This document shows positions 19,388-33,915 of a DNA stretch of 64,000 nucleotides, piece after piece. Source of the DNA: Haemophilus sp. HMSC068C11 (GTDB lineage: Bacteria > Pseudomonadota > Gammaproteobacteria > Enterobacterales > Pasteurellaceae); contig NZ_KV820351.1 of the NCBI RefSeq assembly GCF_001815355.1, positions 64,939-128,938 on the forward strand, read 5' to 3'. The notes under the pieces were generated by a model that searched no databases, had not been told where the DNA came from, and worked only from the letters and a program-made list of their open reading frames with translations. Each line of letters begins with the position of its first letter. The first letter of the stretch is position 1. A program made the position numbers and the translations under genes.

Positions 19388-19606
19388 ATGTCTTTAGAAA
19401 TTTTAGATCAGCTTGAAGAAAAAATTAGACAAGCAGTAGAAACCATTCAATTACTTCAACTTGAAGTGGAAGAATTAAAAGAACAAAAAAATCAATCTCA
19501 ACAAGCGGTAGAAGCGTTGCAGCATGAAAATGAGCAACTTAGAAATGAACACCGCAACTGGCAAGAACACATTCGTTCATTATTGGGTAAATTCGACAAC
19601 GTATAA
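19388..19606 (+). CDS. zapB: cell division protein ZapB
   Basis: A 72-residue protein that is almost entirely a coiled coil, with heptads of Leu/Ile/Val between charged residues. It has the family start MSLEILDQLEEKIRQAVETI. ZapB dimers bridge ZapA-FtsZ at midcell and help tie the Z-ring to the terminus region. AAAAGGA precedes the ATG. A strong terminator follows directly, so it is a monocistronic gene. Confidence 0.93.
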   Translation: MSLEILDQLEEKIRQAVETIQLLQLEVEELKEQKNQSQQAVEALQHENEQLRNEHRNWQEHIRSLLGKFDNV

Positions 19607-19614
19607 TGACTATA

Positions 19615-19637
19615 AAGGCTTAGAAAATCTAAGCCTT
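19615..19637 (+). terminator. terminator after zapB
   Basis: AAGGCTTAGA and TCTAAGCCTT form a perfect 10-bp stem with a 3-base loop, followed by a run of T. It lies 9 bases after the zapB stop codon. Confidence 0.9.
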
Positions 19638-19657
19638 TTTTCTTATTAGGAAACAAT

Positions 19658-20095
19658 ATGAATATTTGCGTGATTTCAGGCAGCACATTAGGCGGCGCTG
19701 AATATGTGGCAGAGCATTTAGAAGAGGTGTTAAAAACACAAAATTTTTCTACCGCACTTTTCCACGGACCAGAACTTGATGATGTGATTGATGAAAATAT
19801 TTGGTTGATTGTCACTTCAACACATGGTGCAGGTGAATTGCCTGATAATTTGAAACCACTCTTTGAACAAATTGCGGCATCAGATAAAGATTTCTCTTCT
19901 CTCCGCTTTGCCGTTGTAGGCTTAGGCAATTCAGATTACGATACATTCTGTCATGCCGTGAATAAAGTTGAAACACAATTAAGTGAAAAAAGTGCGGTCA
20001 AAATTTGCAACAGTTTAAAAATCGATGTCTTGCATGTTGATGATCAAGAACAATTTGCTGAAGATTGGCTACCACAATTTATAAATGCACTTTAG
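19658..20095 (+). CDS. mioC: flavodoxin-like protein MioC
   Basis: A 145-residue flavodoxin-fold FMN protein. FMN-binding segments are visible at [12 protein letters not shown] (phosphate loop, residues 6-17), [11 protein letters not shown] (about 55-65) and [10 protein letters not shown] (about 87-96). In E. coli MioC supports biotin synthase in vitro, and its gene sits beside oriC with transcription entering the origin. The same position is kept here. A uptake sequence lies near the 3' end, coding EKSAVK. A hairpin terminator separates the gene from the DnaA boxes. Confidence 0.94.
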   Translation: MNICVISGSTLGGAEYVAEHLEEVLKTQNFSTALFHGPELDDVIDENIWLIVTSTHGAGELPDNLKPLFEQIAASDKDFSSLRFAVVGLGNSDYDTFCHAVNKVETQLSEKSAVKICNSLKIDVLHVDDQEQFAEDWLPQFINAL

Positions 20096-20102
20096 TCATA
20101 AT

Positions 20103-20128
20103 AAAGCGATAATTTGAGTTATCGCTTT
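20103..20128 (+). terminator. terminator after mioC
   Basis: AAAGCGATAA and TTATCGCTTT form a perfect 10-bp stem with loop TTTGAG, followed by TT and CTTT. It would reduce mioC transcription entering the origin. Confidence 0.8.
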
Positions 20129-20157
20129 TTCTTTATCCATTATCTAAAAAAATCACC

Positions 20158-20505
20158 TGTGGATAACTTTAATAAAACCTGTCAAAAACTTGTTTTTTTC
20201 CACTGAGTAAATATGATGATTGTTTTAACTGTGGATAAAATTAAAGGTTATCCACAAGAAAAAGCCTTCAAACTGACGACATTTCAACATAGTCTAAAAC
20301 GATCTAACTTCTTCATTTAAAAAAGGAAAAGGATCTTATTCACAAGGTGAAAGGATCCTAATAGTAACAATAATAAGATCTTTATATATAAATAGATCTT
20401 ATCTTTATAACCTCTCGATCTTATCTCATCACAGATTGAATTCTTACTTTCAAGCACACGTAATTTTCAGTAGAATAGCGCCTATTTTTAGATCGAAGAT
20501 CAAAT
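20158..20505. other. oriC: chromosomal replication origin oriC
   Basis: The gene-free stretch between mioC and mnmG. It holds three perfect DnaA boxes TTATCCACA (20158-20166 and 20230-20238 on the minus strand, 20248-20256 on the plus strand) and one TTATTCACA box (20336-20344). Eight GATC Dam sites fall between 20301 and 20501, about ten times the chance level. The arrangement mioC, DnaA boxes, AT-rich GATC 13-mers, mnmG is the same as at E. coli oriC. Function is inferred from this match, not measured. Confidence 0.9.
20301..20429. other. putative DNA unwinding element with GATC 13-mers
   Basis: Five copies of a GATCT-rich 13-mer begin at 20301, 20332, 20377, 20395 and 20417 (for example GATCTTTATATAT and GATCTTATCTTTA). 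They resemble the E. coli unwinding 13-mer GATCTNTTNTTTT. They sit on the mnmG side of the DnaA boxes, as expected for the element melted by DnaA. Confidence 0.7.
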
Positions 20506-20524
20506 TGAAGACGAAGAGAGAGAT

Positions 20525-22414
20525 ATGTTTTACACCGAAAATTATGATGTGATCGTTGTGGGTGGCGGTCATGCCGGTACAGAAGCCGCGTTGGCTCCGG
20601 CACGCATGGGATTAAAAACCCTATTATTGACACATAATGTTGATACCCTTGGACAAATGTCATGTAACCCTGCTATTGGTGGTATTGGTAAAGGCCATTT
20701 AGTGAAAGAAGTGGATGCCATGGGCGGGTTAATGGCGCATGCTGCAGATAAGGCGGGGATTCAATTTCGTACTTTAAACAGCAGCAAAGGACCTGCTGTA
20801 CGTGCAACTCGTGCTCAAGCTGACCGTGTTTTATATCGTCAAGCGGTACGCATCGCACTAGAAAATCAACCAAATTTAGATATTTTCCAACAAGAAGTAA
20901 CGGATATTTTAATTGAGCAAAATCGCGTTTGTGGTGTGGAAACCAAAATGGGACTTAAATTTCGTGCTAAATCGGTCATTTTAACTGCCGGTACTTTCTT
21001 AGCGGGTAAGATCCATATTGGTTTAGAACATTATGAAGGCGGTCGCGCAGGTGATCCAGCATCTGTTACACTTTCTCATCGTTTACGTGATCTGAATTTA
21101 CGTGTAGATCGTTTAAAAACCGGTACACCACCACGTATTGATGCACGCACGATCAATTTCGATATATTGGCTAAACAACATGGTGATGCCGTATTACCGG
21201 TATTCTCTTTTATGGGATCAGTGGATGATCACCCTCAACAAATTCCTTGTTATATAACACACACTAATGAACAAACTCATGAAGTGATCCGTAATAACTT
21301 AGATCGTAGTCCAATGTATACTGGTGTGATTGAAGGAATCGGTCCACGTTATTGTCCATCCATTGAAGATAAAGTGATGCGTTTTGCGGATCGTAATTCA
21401 CATCAAATCTATTTGGAACCAGAAGGCTTAACCAGTAATGAAGTGTATCCAAACGGGATTTCTACCAGTTTACCGTTTGACGTGCAAATGGGCATTGTGA
21501 ATTCGATGAAAGGTTTGGAAAAAGCGCGTATTATCAAACCAGGTTATGCCATTGAATATGATTATTTTGATCCGCGTGACTTAAAACCAACGTTAGAAAC
21601 TAAATCGATTTCGGGTTTATTCTTTGCGGGTCAGATTAATGGTACAACCGGTTACGAAGAAGCAGCAGCACAAGGCTTATTGGCGGGGATTAATGCAGGT
21701 CTTTATGTACAAGAGAAAGAAGCATGGTATCCACGTCGCGATCAATCCTATACTGGTGTATTGGTTGATGACCTTTGTACGCTTGGTACCAAAGAACCAT
21801 ATCGCGTATTTACTTCTCGTGCAGAATACCGTTTGTTATTACGTGAAGACAATGCAGACATTCGTTTAACGCCAATTGCCCATGAATTAGGTTTGATTGA
21901 TGAGGCTCGCTGGGCACGCTTTAATCAAAAAATGGAAAATATTGAGCAAGAACGTCAACGCTTACGCAGCATTTGGTTGCATCCGCGTTCTGAATATTTA
22001 GAAGAAGCGAATAAAGTACTTGGCAGTCCACTTGTGCGTGAAGCCAACGGTGAAGATTTATTACGCCGTCCAGAAATGACCTACGATATTTTAACTTCTT
22101 TAACGCCATACAAACCTGCAATGGAAGATAGAGAGGCCGTAGAACAAGTGGAAATTGCCATTAAGTATCAAGGCTATATTGAGCATCAACAAGAAGAAAT
22201 TGAAAAACAAAAACGCCACGAAAATACAGCTATCCCGGCTAACTTTGATTACAGCAAAGTGTCTGGTTTATCTAATGAAGTACGTGCGAAGTTAGAACAA
22301 CATCGTCCTGTTTCAATTGGCCAAGCGAGCCGAATTTCAGGCATTACTCCTGCGGCAATTTCAATTATTCTGGTGAATTTGAAAAAACAAGGTATGCTAA
22401 AACGTGGGGAGTAA
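20525..22414 (+). CDS. mnmG: tRNA uridine-5-carboxymethylaminomethyl modification enzyme MnmG
   Basis: A 629-residue FAD enzyme that, with MnmE, builds the cmnm5 group on U34 of several tRNAs. The N-terminal FAD-binding motif [12 protein letters not shown] is at residues 11-22, followed by the GidA signatures [15 protein letters not shown] and [21 protein letters not shown]. Length is standard (about 629). A weak promoter (TTTCAA at 20448, TAGAAT at 20471, 17 bases apart) may lie just upstream, inside the origin region. A hairpin terminator after the gene separates it from rsmG. Confidence 0.97.
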   Translation: MFYTENYDVIVVGGGHAGTEAALAPARMGLKTLLLTHNVDTLGQMSCNPAIGGIGKGHLVKEVDAMGGLMAHAADKAGIQFRTLNSSKGPAVRATRAQADRVLYRQAVRIALENQPNLDIFQQEVTDILIEQNRVCGVETKMGLKFRAKSVILTAGTFLAGKIHIGLEHYEGGRAGDPASVTLSHRLRDLNLRVDRLKTGTPPRIDARTINFDILAKQHGDAVLPVFSFMGSVDDHPQQIPCYITHTNEQTHEVIRNNLDRSPMYTGVIEGIGPRYCPSIEDKVMRFADRNSHQIYLEPEGLTSNEVYPNGISTSLPFDVQMGIVNSMKGLEKARIIKPGYAIEYDYFDPRDLKPTLETKSISGLFFAGQINGTTGYEEAAAQGLLAGINAGLYVQEKEAWYPRRDQSYTGVLVDDLCTLGTKEPYRVFTSRAEYRLLLREDNADIRLTPIAHELGLIDEARWARFNQKMENIEQERQRLRSIWLHPRSEYLEEANKVLGSPLVREANGEDLLRRPEMTYDILTSLTPYKPAMEDREAVEQVEIAIKYQGYIEHQQEEIEKQKRHENTAIPANFDYSKVSGLSNEVRAKLEQHRPVSIGQASRISGITPAAISIILVNLKKQGMLKRGE

Positions 22415-22434
22415 ACTTCTCAGGTATTGAAAGT

Positions 22435-22464
22435 AAAAGTGCGGTGAATTTTCATCGCACTTTT
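22435..22464 (+). terminator. terminator after mnmG
   Basis: AAAAGTGCG and CGCACTTTT form the stem, followed by TTT and AT-rich sequence. The left arm is an uptake sequence and the right arm a partial one. Confidence 0.75.
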
Positions 22465-22586
22465 TTATATTACAAATTAAAAAATATGTAATGAGTAGGC
22501 TAAATTATTTGCTTAAATAAAAACACTAAGGATTTTAACCGCACTTTCAAGTAGAATGACGACAAACAGACAAGATAGATAGAAAA

Positions 22587-23198
22587 ATGAAAGCAAAACT
22601 CGAAAATTTACTGACTCAAGCTGAAATTCAATTAACAGATCGACAAAAAGATCAACTTATCCAGTTAGTGCAATTACTCAATAAATGGAATAAAGCCTAT
22701 AACTTAACCTCTGTGCGTGATCCACAGGAAATGTTAGTGAAACATATCTTGGATAGTATTGTTGTTAGTCCTTATTTACAAGGGGATCGTTTTATTGATG
22801 TAGGAACCGGTCCAGGCTTGCCAGGTCTGCCTTTAGCCATTATTAATCCTACCAAACAATTTGTCTTGTTAGATAGTTTAGGTAAGCGTATTAGCTTTAT
22901 TCGAAATGCAGTACGTGAGTTAGGACTAACAAATGTAGAACCTGTTCTTAGCCGCGTTGAGGAATACCAACCTGAACAAAAATTCGACGGTGTACTAAGT
23001 CGTGCATTTGCTTCGTTAAAAGATATGACAGATTGGTGTCATCATTTGCCAAAACAAGATGGATATTTTTATGCTTTAAAAGGTATTTATCACGAAGATG
23101 AAGTTCAAGAATTAGACGAAAAATTCGAAGTGAAAGACGTAATAACTTTGCATGTACCAGAGCTTGTAGGTGAGCGACATTTAATCGTTTTACGATAA
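22587..23198 (+). CDS. rsmG: 16S rRNA (guanine-527-N7)-methyltransferase
   Basis: A 203-residue SAM-dependent methyltransferase that modifies G527 of 16S rRNA; loss gives low-level streptomycin resistance in other bacteria. Conserved segments are [23 protein letters not shown], with the SAM loop [15 protein letters not shown] (about residues 70-84) and the SRAF motif near residue 138. It sits between mnmG and the atp operon, as in E. coli. A separate atp promoter lies downstream. Confidence 0.96.
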   Translation: MKAKLENLLTQAEIQLTDRQKDQLIQLVQLLNKWNKAYNLTSVRDPQEMLVKHILDSIVVSPYLQGDRFIDVGTGPGLPGLPLAIINPTKQFVLLDSLGKRISFIRNAVRELGLTNVEPVLSRVEEYQPEQKFDGVLSRAFASLKDMTDWCHHLPKQDGYFYALKGIYHEDEVQELDEKFEVKDVITLHVPELVGERHLIVLR

Positions 23199-23242
23199 AA
23201 TACACTTTTTTTACGGCTATTTTGTTAATTATTTTTTAAAAG

Positions 23243-23305
23243 TGTGATTTGTTTAACATTTTTTAGTGGTTAAAAAGTTGAAACTCTTTGTAGCACGGGT
23301 ATAAT
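23243..23305 (+). promoter_or_regulatory. atp operon promoter with CRP-like site at -61.5
   Basis: TTGAAA (23278-23283) and TATAAT (23300-23305) are 16 bases apart, giving a predicted start near 23312. Upstream, TGTGA-TTTGTT-TAACA (23243-23258) matches the CRP consensus TGTGA-N6-TCACA with one mismatch. Its centre falls exactly at -61.5, the class I activator position. The promoter boxes are convincing; CRP control is inference. Confidence 0.7.
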
Positions 23306-23338
23306 TAGATAGTTTTTGTATTTTAAAAAAATAAGATA

Positions 23339-24857
<1,519 letters not shown>

Positions 24858-24894
24858 TAAACAACAAACAGCCTATTAAAGAAGGGGGTATGTT

Positions 24895-25365
24895 GTGAAT
24901 ATTAATGCAACATTAATTGGCCAAACTATAGCATTTATCATCTTTGTATGGTTTTGTGTTAAATATGTATGGCCACCAATTATTAAAGCAATTGAGGAAC
25001 GTCAGAGCCAAATTGCGAACGCGTTAGCGTCAGCTGAAGCAGCGAAAAAAGAGCAAGCAGATACTAAAAATCTTGTGGAACAAGAACTTTTATCTGCAAA
25101 AGTACAAGCTCAAGAGATTTTAGATGCTGCGAATAAACGTCGCAATGAAGTGTTAGACGAAGTGAAGGCAGAAGCCGAAGAACTGAAAGCAAAAATTATT
25201 GCTCAAGGTTATGCTGAAGTAGAAGCAGAACGTAAACGTGTTCAAGAAGAATTACGTGTTAAAGTGGCTTCATTAGCAGTGGCTGGTGCTGAGAAAATTG
25301 TGGGTCGTTCTATTGACGAAGCGGCAAACAATGACATTATTGATAAATTAGTTGCAGAGTTATAA
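24895..25365 (+). CDS. atpF: ATP synthase Fo subunit b
   Basis: A 156-residue stator subunit with one N-terminal membrane helix (about residues 5-25) and a long charged coiled coil. It has the same length as E. coli b and the same start, M-N-x-N-A-T. The start codon is GTG at 24895, with GGGGG six to ten bases upstream. Two copies form the peripheral stalk with delta. Confidence 0.96.
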   Translation: MNINATLIGQTIAFIIFVWFCVKYVWPPIIKAIEERQSQIANALASAEAAKKEQADTKNLVEQELLSAKVQAQEILDAANKRRNEVLDEVKAEAEELKAKIIAQGYAEVEAERKRVQEELRVKVASLAVAGAEKIVGRSIDEAANNDIIDKLVAEL

Positions 25366-25377
25366 GAGGCTTAGCTT

Positions 25378-25911
25378 ATGTCAGAATTAACTACAATAGC
25401 TCGCCCTTATGCAAAAGCTGCATTCGACTTTGCCATTGAACAAAGTGCGGTCGAAAAATGGACTGAAATGTTAGGTTTCGCTGCTGCCGTAGCTGAAGAT
25501 GAAGCGGTAAAAGCTTACTTAAGTAGTTCTCTTTCTGCACAGAAATTAGCTAATACAGTAATTTCTATTTGTGGCGAACAATTGGATCAATATGGGCAAA
25601 ATCTTATTCGGTTAATGGCTGAAAATAAGCGTTTGAGTGCGATTCCTACCGTGTTTGAAGAATTTAAACATTATGTGGAAGAACATCAAGCTATTGCAGA
25701 AGTTGAAGTAACTTCTGCACAACCATTGAATGCAACACAAATCGAAAAAATTGCAGCTGCAATGGAAAAAAGATTAGCTCGCAAAGTGAAATTAAATTGC
25801 AATGTAGATAGCTCACTGATTGCCGGTGTAGTGATTCGTACAGAAGATTTTGTGATTGACGGAAGTAGTCGTGGACAACTTGCTCGTCTCGCAAATGAGT
25901 TGCAATTATAA
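25378..25911 (+). CDS. atpH: ATP synthase F1 subunit delta
   Basis: A 177-residue subunit joining the b stalk to the top of F1. The conserved starts [14 protein letters not shown] (residues 6-19) and the C-terminal [21 protein letters not shown] are clear. It is tightly packed between atpF and atpA (12-base gaps). An uptake sequence near the 5' end codes EQSAVEK. Confidence 0.96.
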   Translation: MSELTTIARPYAKAAFDFAIEQSAVEKWTEMLGFAAAVAEDEAVKAYLSSSLSAQKLANTVISICGEQLDQYGQNLIRLMAENKRLSAIPTVFEEFKHYVEEHQAIAEVEVTSAQPLNATQIEKIAAAMEKRLARKVKLNCNVDSSLIAGVVIRTEDFVIDGSSRGQLARLANELQL

Positions 25912-25923
25912 GAGGAATACAAG

Positions 25924-27465
25924 ATGCAACTAAATTCAACTGAAATTAGTGAATTGATTAAAAAACGCATCGCTCAATTTGACGTGGTGAGCGAAGCCCG
26001 TAACACAGGGACAATTGTTTCTGTAAGTGACGGGATTATTCGTATTCATGGCTTAAGCGATGTGATGCAAGGCGAAATGATCGCCTTACCAGGCAACCGT
26101 TACGCAATGGCACTTAACCTTGAACGTGATTCTGTTGGTGCGGTAGTAATGGGTCCTTACGCAGATTTAGCGGAAGGTATGGAAGTACAATGTACTGGCC
26201 GTATTCTTGAAGTACCAGTTGGCCGTGGTTTATTAGGTCGTGTGGTAAATACGCTTGGTCAACCAATCGATGGTAAAGGTGAAATTGAAAACGATGGTTT
26301 CTCTCCTGTTGAAGTCATTGCACCAGGTGTTATCGATCGTAAATCGGTTGATCAGCCTGTACAAACCGGTTATAAAGCGGTTGACTCCATGGTTCCAATC
26401 GGTCGTGGTCAACGTGAGTTAATCATCGGTGACCGTCAAACTGGTAAAACAGCATTAGCAATCGACGCAATCATTAACCAACGTGATTCAGGTATTAAAT
26501 GTATCTATGTAGCGATCGGCCAAAAAGCGTCGACTATTGCAAACGTAGTACGTAAATTAGAAGAGCACGGTGCGCTTGAAAACACTATCGTTGTTGCGGC
26601 ATCTGCATCTGAATCAGCTGCTTTACAATATTTAGCGCCTTATGCTGGTTGTGCAATGGGTGAATATTTCCGTGATCGCGGTGAAGATGCGTTAATCGTT
26701 TACGATGACTTATCAAAACAAGCCGTTGCTTATCGTCAAATTTCATTATTATTACGTCGTCCACCAGGTCGTGAAGCATATCCAGGTGACGTATTCTATC
26801 TACACTCACGTTTACTTGAACGTGCAGCACGTGTAAATGAAGAATATGTAGAAAAATTCACTCAAGGTGCAGTAAAAGGAAAAACTGGTTCTTTAACCGC
26901 TCTTCCTATTATTGAAACTCAAGCTGGTGATGTTTCAGCATTCGTTCCAACCAACGTAATTTCGATTACCGATGGTCAGATTTTCTTAGAATCTAACTTA
27001 TTTAACTCTGGTATTCGTCCAGCGGTAAACCCTGGTATTTCGGTATCTCGTGTGGGTGGTTCTGCACAAACTAAAGTAGTGAAAAAATTAGCTGGTGGTA
27101 TCCGTACTGCATTAGCTCAATATCGTGAATTAGCGGCGTTTGCTCAGTTCGCATCTGACCTTGATGATGCTACCCGCAAACAACTTTCTCACGGTGAAAA
27201 AGTCACTGAATTATTGAAACAAAAACAATATGTACCGCTTAGCGTAGCAGACCAATCTGTGTTGCTTTTCGCGGTTGAGTTTGGCTATTTAGAAGATGTG
27301 GAATTGCAAAAAATTGCAAGTTTTGAAGCCGCACTTTTAGATTATGCTCGCCGTAACCACAGCGAGTTTATGGCTGAATTGACCAAAACCGGTAACTACA
27401 ATGATGAAGTTAAAGCATCATTGAAAGCGATTTTGGATAACTTTAAAGCCAACAGCGCGTGGTAA
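25924..27465 (+). CDS. atpA: ATP synthase F1 subunit alpha
   Basis: A 513-residue regulatory nucleotide-binding subunit, same length as E. coli alpha. Walker A is GDRQTGKT (about residues 169-176). The catalytic arginine finger region [12 protein letters not shown] is present near residue 373. Three alpha alternate with three beta to form the F1 head. Confidence 0.98.
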   Translation: MQLNSTEISELIKKRIAQFDVVSEARNTGTIVSVSDGIIRIHGLSDVMQGEMIALPGNRYAMALNLERDSVGAVVMGPYADLAEGMEVQCTGRILEVPVGRGLLGRVVNTLGQPIDGKGEIENDGFSPVEVIAPGVIDRKSVDQPVQTGYKAVDSMVPIGRGQRELIIGDRQTGKTALAIDAIINQRDSGIKCIYVAIGQKASTIANVVRKLEEHGALENTIVVAASASESAALQYLAPYAGCAMGEYFRDRGEDALIVYDDLSKQAVAYRQISLLLRRPPGREAYPGDVFYLHSRLLERAARVNEEYVEKFTQGAVKGKTGSLTALPIIETQAGDVSAFVPTNVISITDGQIFLESNLFNSGIRPAVNPGISVSRVGGSAQTKVVKKLAGGIRTALAQYRELAAFAQFASDLDDATRKQLSHGEKVTELLKQKQYVPLSVADQSVLLFAVEFGYLEDVELQKIASFEAALLDYARRNHSEFMAELTKTGNYNDEVKASLKAILDNFKANSAW

Positions 27466-27483
27466 AAGTAACGGAGAAATAAG

Positions 27484-29743
<2,260 letters not shown>

Positions 29744-29773
29744 TCACTTCAAGTCATTTGAAGGAGAACAAAA

Positions 29774-30202
29774 ATGGCGACATTTAACCTAATAATAGTC
29801 AGCGCAGAGCGAAAAATCTTTGAAGGTGCTGTGAAACAAATCCAAGCAACAGGTGTGGAAGGTGAACTTGGTATTTTACCAAACCACACCCCTTTGATGA
29901 CGGCGATTAAGCCAGGGATTGTTAAATTCACTCTTGAAGATGGCAATGAAGAAGTTATCTATGTTTCAGGTGGCTTCTTAGAAGTTCAACCTAAAGTAGT
30001 AACAGTGCTTGCCGATGTTGCAATTCGCGGTAGCGAATTAGATGCAGATCGTATTCGTGAAGCAAAACGTAAAGCAGAAGAAAATATTGTGAATCATGCA
30101 GTTGATGTTGATCAAGATTTACTTGTGGCTAAACTTTCTAGAGAGTTAGCAAAACTTCGTGCTTACGAACTTACTGAAAGACTTGTTAAATCAAAACGAT
30201 AA
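29774..30202 (+). CDS. atpC: ATP synthase F1 subunit epsilon
   Basis: A 142-residue subunit with an N-terminal beta-sandwich ([19 protein letters not shown] about residues 31-49) and two C-terminal helices that can inhibit ATP hydrolysis. It is the last gene of the atp operon. A shared hairpin terminator lies between it and convergent ilvA. Confidence 0.96.
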   Translation: MATFNLIIVSAERKIFEGAVKQIQATGVEGELGILPNHTPLMTAIKPGIVKFTLEDGNEEVIYVSGGFLEVQPKVVTVLADVAIRGSELDADRIREAKRKAEENIVNHAVDVDQDLLVAKLSRELAKLRAYELTERLVKSKR

Positions 30203-30214
30203 GTTTTTAATAAT

Positions 30215-30247
30215 AAAAAAGAGCGGTTATTTTGACCGCTCTTTTTG
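30215..30247. terminator. bidirectional terminator between atpC and ilvA
   Basis: AAAGAGCGGT and ACCGCTCTTT form the stem with loop TATTTTG, flanked by A and T runs, between two convergent genes. Confidence 0.85.
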
Positions 30248-30252
30248 TTTTT

Positions 30253-31794
30253 CTATCGTAAGAAATATCGATACGCTTTACTTTCAGTTACATCTTCATA
30301 AACATAACCGAGTTCTGCTAAAGCCTGTTCAAATTCTGCGTTATCTTTTTCGCCTAATTGGAAAGCGGCAAGAATATTACCGTAATCGGCTCCATGTGCA
30401 CGATAATGGAATAATGAAATATTCCAACGTTTACCCAAAATTTCTAAGAATTTAAGTAACGCGCCTTTTTGTTCTGGAAATTCAAAGCTATAAAGTCGTT
30501 CATGATGATTAGAAACTCGTCCACCCATTAAATAACGCACGTGAGTTTTCGCAATATCATCATCAGACATATCTTCTACATCAAAGCCATTTTTCGTTAA
30601 ATCAGCAATAATTTCCGATTTTTCAGCTTCATTAGCCGTGCGCACACCAACGAAAATACAGGCTTTTTGATTATCTGCATAACGATAACTAAATTCTGTT
30701 ACTGCACGGTTTCCGATGACATGAGCAAATTTTAAGAAACTACCCGGTTTTTCAGGCATGGTTACCGCCAATAAAGCCTCACGGTTTTCACCAATTTCAC
30801 AACGTTCTGAAACATAACGCAATGTATGGAAGTTAAGGTTGGCGCCAGATAGAATTGCCGCCATATTTTTGCCTTCCAAATTGTTTTGTTTCACGTATTT
30901 CTTCAAACCGGCTAATCCTAAGGCACCAGATGGTTCTGCGACAGCACGCACGTTTTCAAATAAATCTTTCATTGCCGCACAAACTTCATCGCTGTCTACC
31001 AATACCATCCCATCTAAATATTTTTGACATAAACGGAATGTTTCATCACCAATACGTTTTACTGCTACGCCATCGGCAAATAGCCCAACATGTGCTAGAT
31101 CTGTAGGTTCACCTTTTTCTAAGGCGGCATTCAAACAAGCTGAATCTTTGGACTCGACACCAATGATTTTGATTTCCGGCATAAATTGCTTGAGCAAAAT
31201 GGCTACGCCAGCGGCGAGACCACCACCTCCGACTTGCACAAAGACATAATCCAAATCAGCCACTTGTTGCAGCATTTCCATTGCCAATGTACCTTGACCT
31301 GCTATAACCAATGGATGATCAAAAGGCGGGATAAATGTCATATGTTTAGATTTTGAAAGTTCAATGGCTTTAGCTTTGGCTTCATCAAAATTAGCTCCAT
31401 GTAACAACACTTCACCACCAAAACCACGAACGGCATCCACTTTAATGCTCGGTGTATTTTGTGGCATAACAATTAATGCTTTTAAGCCAAGTTGTTTAGC
31501 GGATAGAGCAACACCTTGTGCATGGTTACCCGCGGAAGCAGCAATGACACCAGCCTGTTTTTGTTCATCAGAAAGGCTGGAAATCATTGCATAAGCACCA
31601 CGAAGCTTAAAGCTATTTACTGGCTGGCGGTCTTCACGCTTAATCCAAATATTATTATGTAGGCGATCAGACAATTTGCCCATTTTTTGTAGTGGCGTTA
31701 CGGTAGCGGCTTCATATACTCTGGAGCCAAGTTTGACAATCGCGTTAATGTAATCCGATTGAGAGGGTTGAGGATTGGTGAGTAGGTTTTTCAT
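30253..31794 (-). CDS. ilvA: biosynthetic threonine deaminase (long form)
   Basis: A 513-residue PLP enzyme converting threonine to 2-oxobutanoate, the first step of isoleucine synthesis. The PLP lysine is Lys63 in NSFKLRGAY, with the phosphate loop GGGGLAAG near residue 190. The C-terminal third carries two ACT-like regulatory domains (starting near AVTMPEKPGSF and YSFEFPEQKGALL), so isoleucine feedback is expected. It lies 86 bases after ilvD with a hairpin between. Confidence 0.96.
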   Translation of the reverse strand: MKNLLTNPQPSQSDYINAIVKLGSRVYEAATVTPLQKMGKLSDRLHNNIWIKREDRQPVNSFKLRGAYAMISSLSDEQKQAGVIAASAGNHAQGVALSAKQLGLKALIVMPQNTPSIKVDAVRGFGGEVLLHGANFDEAKAKAIELSKSKHMTFIPPFDHPLVIAGQGTLAMEMLQQVADLDYVFVQVGGGGLAAGVAILLKQFMPEIKIIGVESKDSACLNAALEKGEPTDLAHVGLFADGVAVKRIGDETFRLCQKYLDGMVLVDSDEVCAAMKDLFENVRAVAEPSGALGLAGLKKYVKQNNLEGKNMAAILSGANLNFHTLRYVSERCEIGENREALLAVTMPEKPGSFLKFAHVIGNRAVTEFSYRYADNQKACIFVGVRTANEAEKSEIIADLTKNGFDVEDMSDDDIAKTHVRYLMGGRVSNHHERLYSFEFPEQKGALLKFLEILGKRWNISLFHYRAHGADYGNILAAFQLGEKDNAEFEQALAELGYVYEDVTESKAYRYFLR

Positions 31795-31844
31795 GATATT
31801 TGTTATTTATGATGAAGTGCGGTTAATTTTTTCTTTATTTTTAT

Positions 31845-31868
31845 CCTCCCCTCATAAAAGAGAGGAGG
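31845..31868 (-). terminator. hairpin between ilvD and ilvA
   Basis: On the minus strand TCCTCCTCTC and GAGGGGAGGA form a 10-bp stem (one G-T pair), followed by TAAAAATAAAG. The T run is weak, so it may be a partial terminator or a 3' end stabiliser rather than a full stop. Confidence 0.5.
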
Positions 31869-31880
31869 AATGATTAGAGA

Positions 31881-33719
31881 TTATTTTAATAGACTTTTAT
31901 CACGCACAGCACCTTTATCCGCAGAAGTTGCGAAGTGACCGAATACTTTTAATGCAAAAGACACTTCACGTTCACGGTTAGCTGGTTGCCAGCCTTTGGC
32001 ATCTTGCTCGGTACGGCGTTTTGCTAATTCTTCATCGCTGATTTTGAGATTAATCGCGCGATTTGGAATATCGATTTCGATAATATCATCATCATGTACT
32101 AAGCCGATCGCACCGCCAGAAGCTGCTTCAGGAGAAGCGTGACCAATAGATAAACCAGATGTACCGCCAGAGAAACGACCATCTGTTAATAAAGCACATT
32201 TTTTACCTAAGCCCATCGATTTTAAATAGCTGGTTGGGTATAACATTTCTTGCATACCTGGGCCGCCTTTTGGACCTTCGTAGCGGATGACTACCACATG
32301 GCCTTCTTTCACTTTACCGCCTAAAATGCCGGCTACCGCATCTTCTTGGCTTTCAAATACGATTGCACGGCCAGTGAATTTCCAGATAGATTCATCCACA
32401 CCTGCCGTTTTTACGATACAGCCATCTTTAGCGATGTTACCAAATAATACGGCTAGGCCACCTTCTTGAGAAATCGCATTTTCTTTATTACGAATACAAC
32501 CACCTACACGGTCATCATCTACGCTATCCCAACGGCAATCTTGTGAAAAGGCTTGCGTGGTGCGAATACCTGCAGGACCTGCACGGAAGAATTTGTGTAA
32601 TTCTTCATCTTTATTACGAATGATATCGTATTGATTTAATTGTTCTTCTAGTGTTGTTCCTAACACGGTTTTGGTGTTGCGATGGATTAATCCTGCGCGA
32701 TCTAATTCACCTAATAAACCCATAATGCCACCTGCACGGTGTACATCTTCCATGTGGTATTTATTGGTGTTTGGTGCGATTTTGCTTAAGCAAGGCACAA
32801 CGCGTGATAATCGGTCAATATCTGCCATTTTGAAATCTACACCCGCTTCTTGAGCAGCCGCTAATAAGTGTAAAACGGTATTACTTGAACCACCCATCGC
32901 AATATCTAAACTCATTGCATTTTCAAAGGCTTCAAAGGTGCCAATTGAACGTGGTAATACGCTTTCATCGTCTTGCTCGTAATAGCGTTTGCAAAGCTCA
33001 ACAATTTGACGACCTGCTTGTAAGAATAATTCTTTACGGTCAGCATGGGTCGCCAACATCGAGCCATTGCCTGGTAAAGATAAACCTAAGGCTTCGGTTA
33101 AGCAGTTCATTGAGTTAGCAGTAAACATCCCTGAGCAAGAACCACAGGTTGGGCAAGCGCTACGCTCAATGGCATCAACATCTTTATCGCTGACATTCAC
33201 ATCGGCGCTTTGGATCATGGCATCAATTAAGTCTAATTTGATGAGCTGGTCGGAAAGTTTGGTTTTACCCGCTTCCATCGGACCGCCTGAAACGAATATG
33301 GTTGGAATGTTTAAACGCATTGCTGCCATCAACATTCCCGGGGTGATTTTGTCACAGTTGGAAATACACACCATCGCATCAGCACAGTGAGCATTAACCA
33401 TATATTCTACGCTGTCTGCGATTAAATCACGGCTTGGTAAGGAATAAAGCATCCCACCGTGACCCATCGCGATACCATCATCTACTGCGATAGTATTGAA
33501 TTCTTTTGCCACGCCGCCAGCTTTTTCAATTTCAGCTGCGACTAGTTGACCCATATCTTTTAAATGAACATGCCCTGGTACAAATTGAGTGAATGAGTTC
33601 ACCACCGCAATAATCGGTTTACCAAAGTCATTTTCTTTCATCCCTGTTGCACGCCATAAGGCACGTGCACCCGCCATATTACGACCCTGAGTACTGGTCG
33701 CTGAACGTAGTTTTGGCAT
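31881..33719 (-). CDS. ilvD: dihydroxy-acid dehydratase
   Basis: A 612-residue iron-sulfur dehydratase acting on 2,3-dihydroxy-isovalerate and -methylvalerate in valine and isoleucine synthesis. Cluster cysteines are in [12 protein letters not shown] and [11 protein letters not shown]. The start is the ATG reading MPKLRSATS, which matches the family N-terminus and has GGAGAG upstream; the frame extends 5 codons further. It is followed by ilvA and preceded by an inverted-repeat region. Confidence 0.97.
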   Translation of the reverse strand: MPKLRSATSTQGRNMAGARALWRATGMKENDFGKPIIAVVNSFTQFVPGHVHLKDMGQLVAAEIEKAGGVAKEFNTIAVDDGIAMGHGGMLYSLPSRDLIADSVEYMVNAHCADAMVCISNCDKITPGMLMAAMRLNIPTIFVSGGPMEAGKTKLSDQLIKLDLIDAMIQSADVNVSDKDVDAIERSACPTCGSCSGMFTANSMNCLTEALGLSLPGNGSMLATHADRKELFLQAGRQIVELCKRYYEQDDESVLPRSIGTFEAFENAMSLDIAMGGSSNTVLHLLAAAQEAGVDFKMADIDRLSRVVPCLSKIAPNTNKYHMEDVHRAGGIMGLLGELDRAGLIHRNTKTVLGTTLEEQLNQYDIIRNKDEELHKFFRAGPAGIRTTQAFSQDCRWDSVDDDRVGGCIRNKENAISQEGGLAVLFGNIAKDGCIVKTAGVDESIWKFTGRAIVFESQEDAVAGILGGKVKEGHVVVIRYEGPKGGPGMQEMLYPTSYLKSMGLGKKCALLTDGRFSGGTSGLSIGHASPEAASGGAIGLVHDDDIIEIDIPNRAINLKISDEELAKRRTEQDAKGWQPANREREVSFALKVFGHFATSADKGAVRDKSLLK

Positions 33720-33785
33720 AAATAATCTCTCCAAGTAAATTTCTGTTAAAGTTCGTTATTTATTCAATTTCTTCGTTAATGAATA

Positions 33786-33823
33786 CTGCCAAATCTCCCC
33801 TACCCCTCTTTGCTAAAGAGGGG
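33786..33823 (+). repeat. inverted-repeat element, copy 1
   Basis: A 38-base sequence starting CTGCCAAATCTCCCCTACCC whose second half is itself a palindrome (CCCCTCTTTGC TAAAGAGGGG). An identical inverted copy lies 92 bases away. It resembles the short REP/MITE-like intergenic dyads of Pasteurellaceae. It sits in the ilvD leader region. Confidence 0.8.
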
Positions 33824-33915
33824 GAAATCTTTAGTTAATGAGCAACAATTTTCTCACTTTCATTTTAGCGACACTAAATTATTAACGCTAATATCAAATT
33901 TTATCCCATTTGAAT

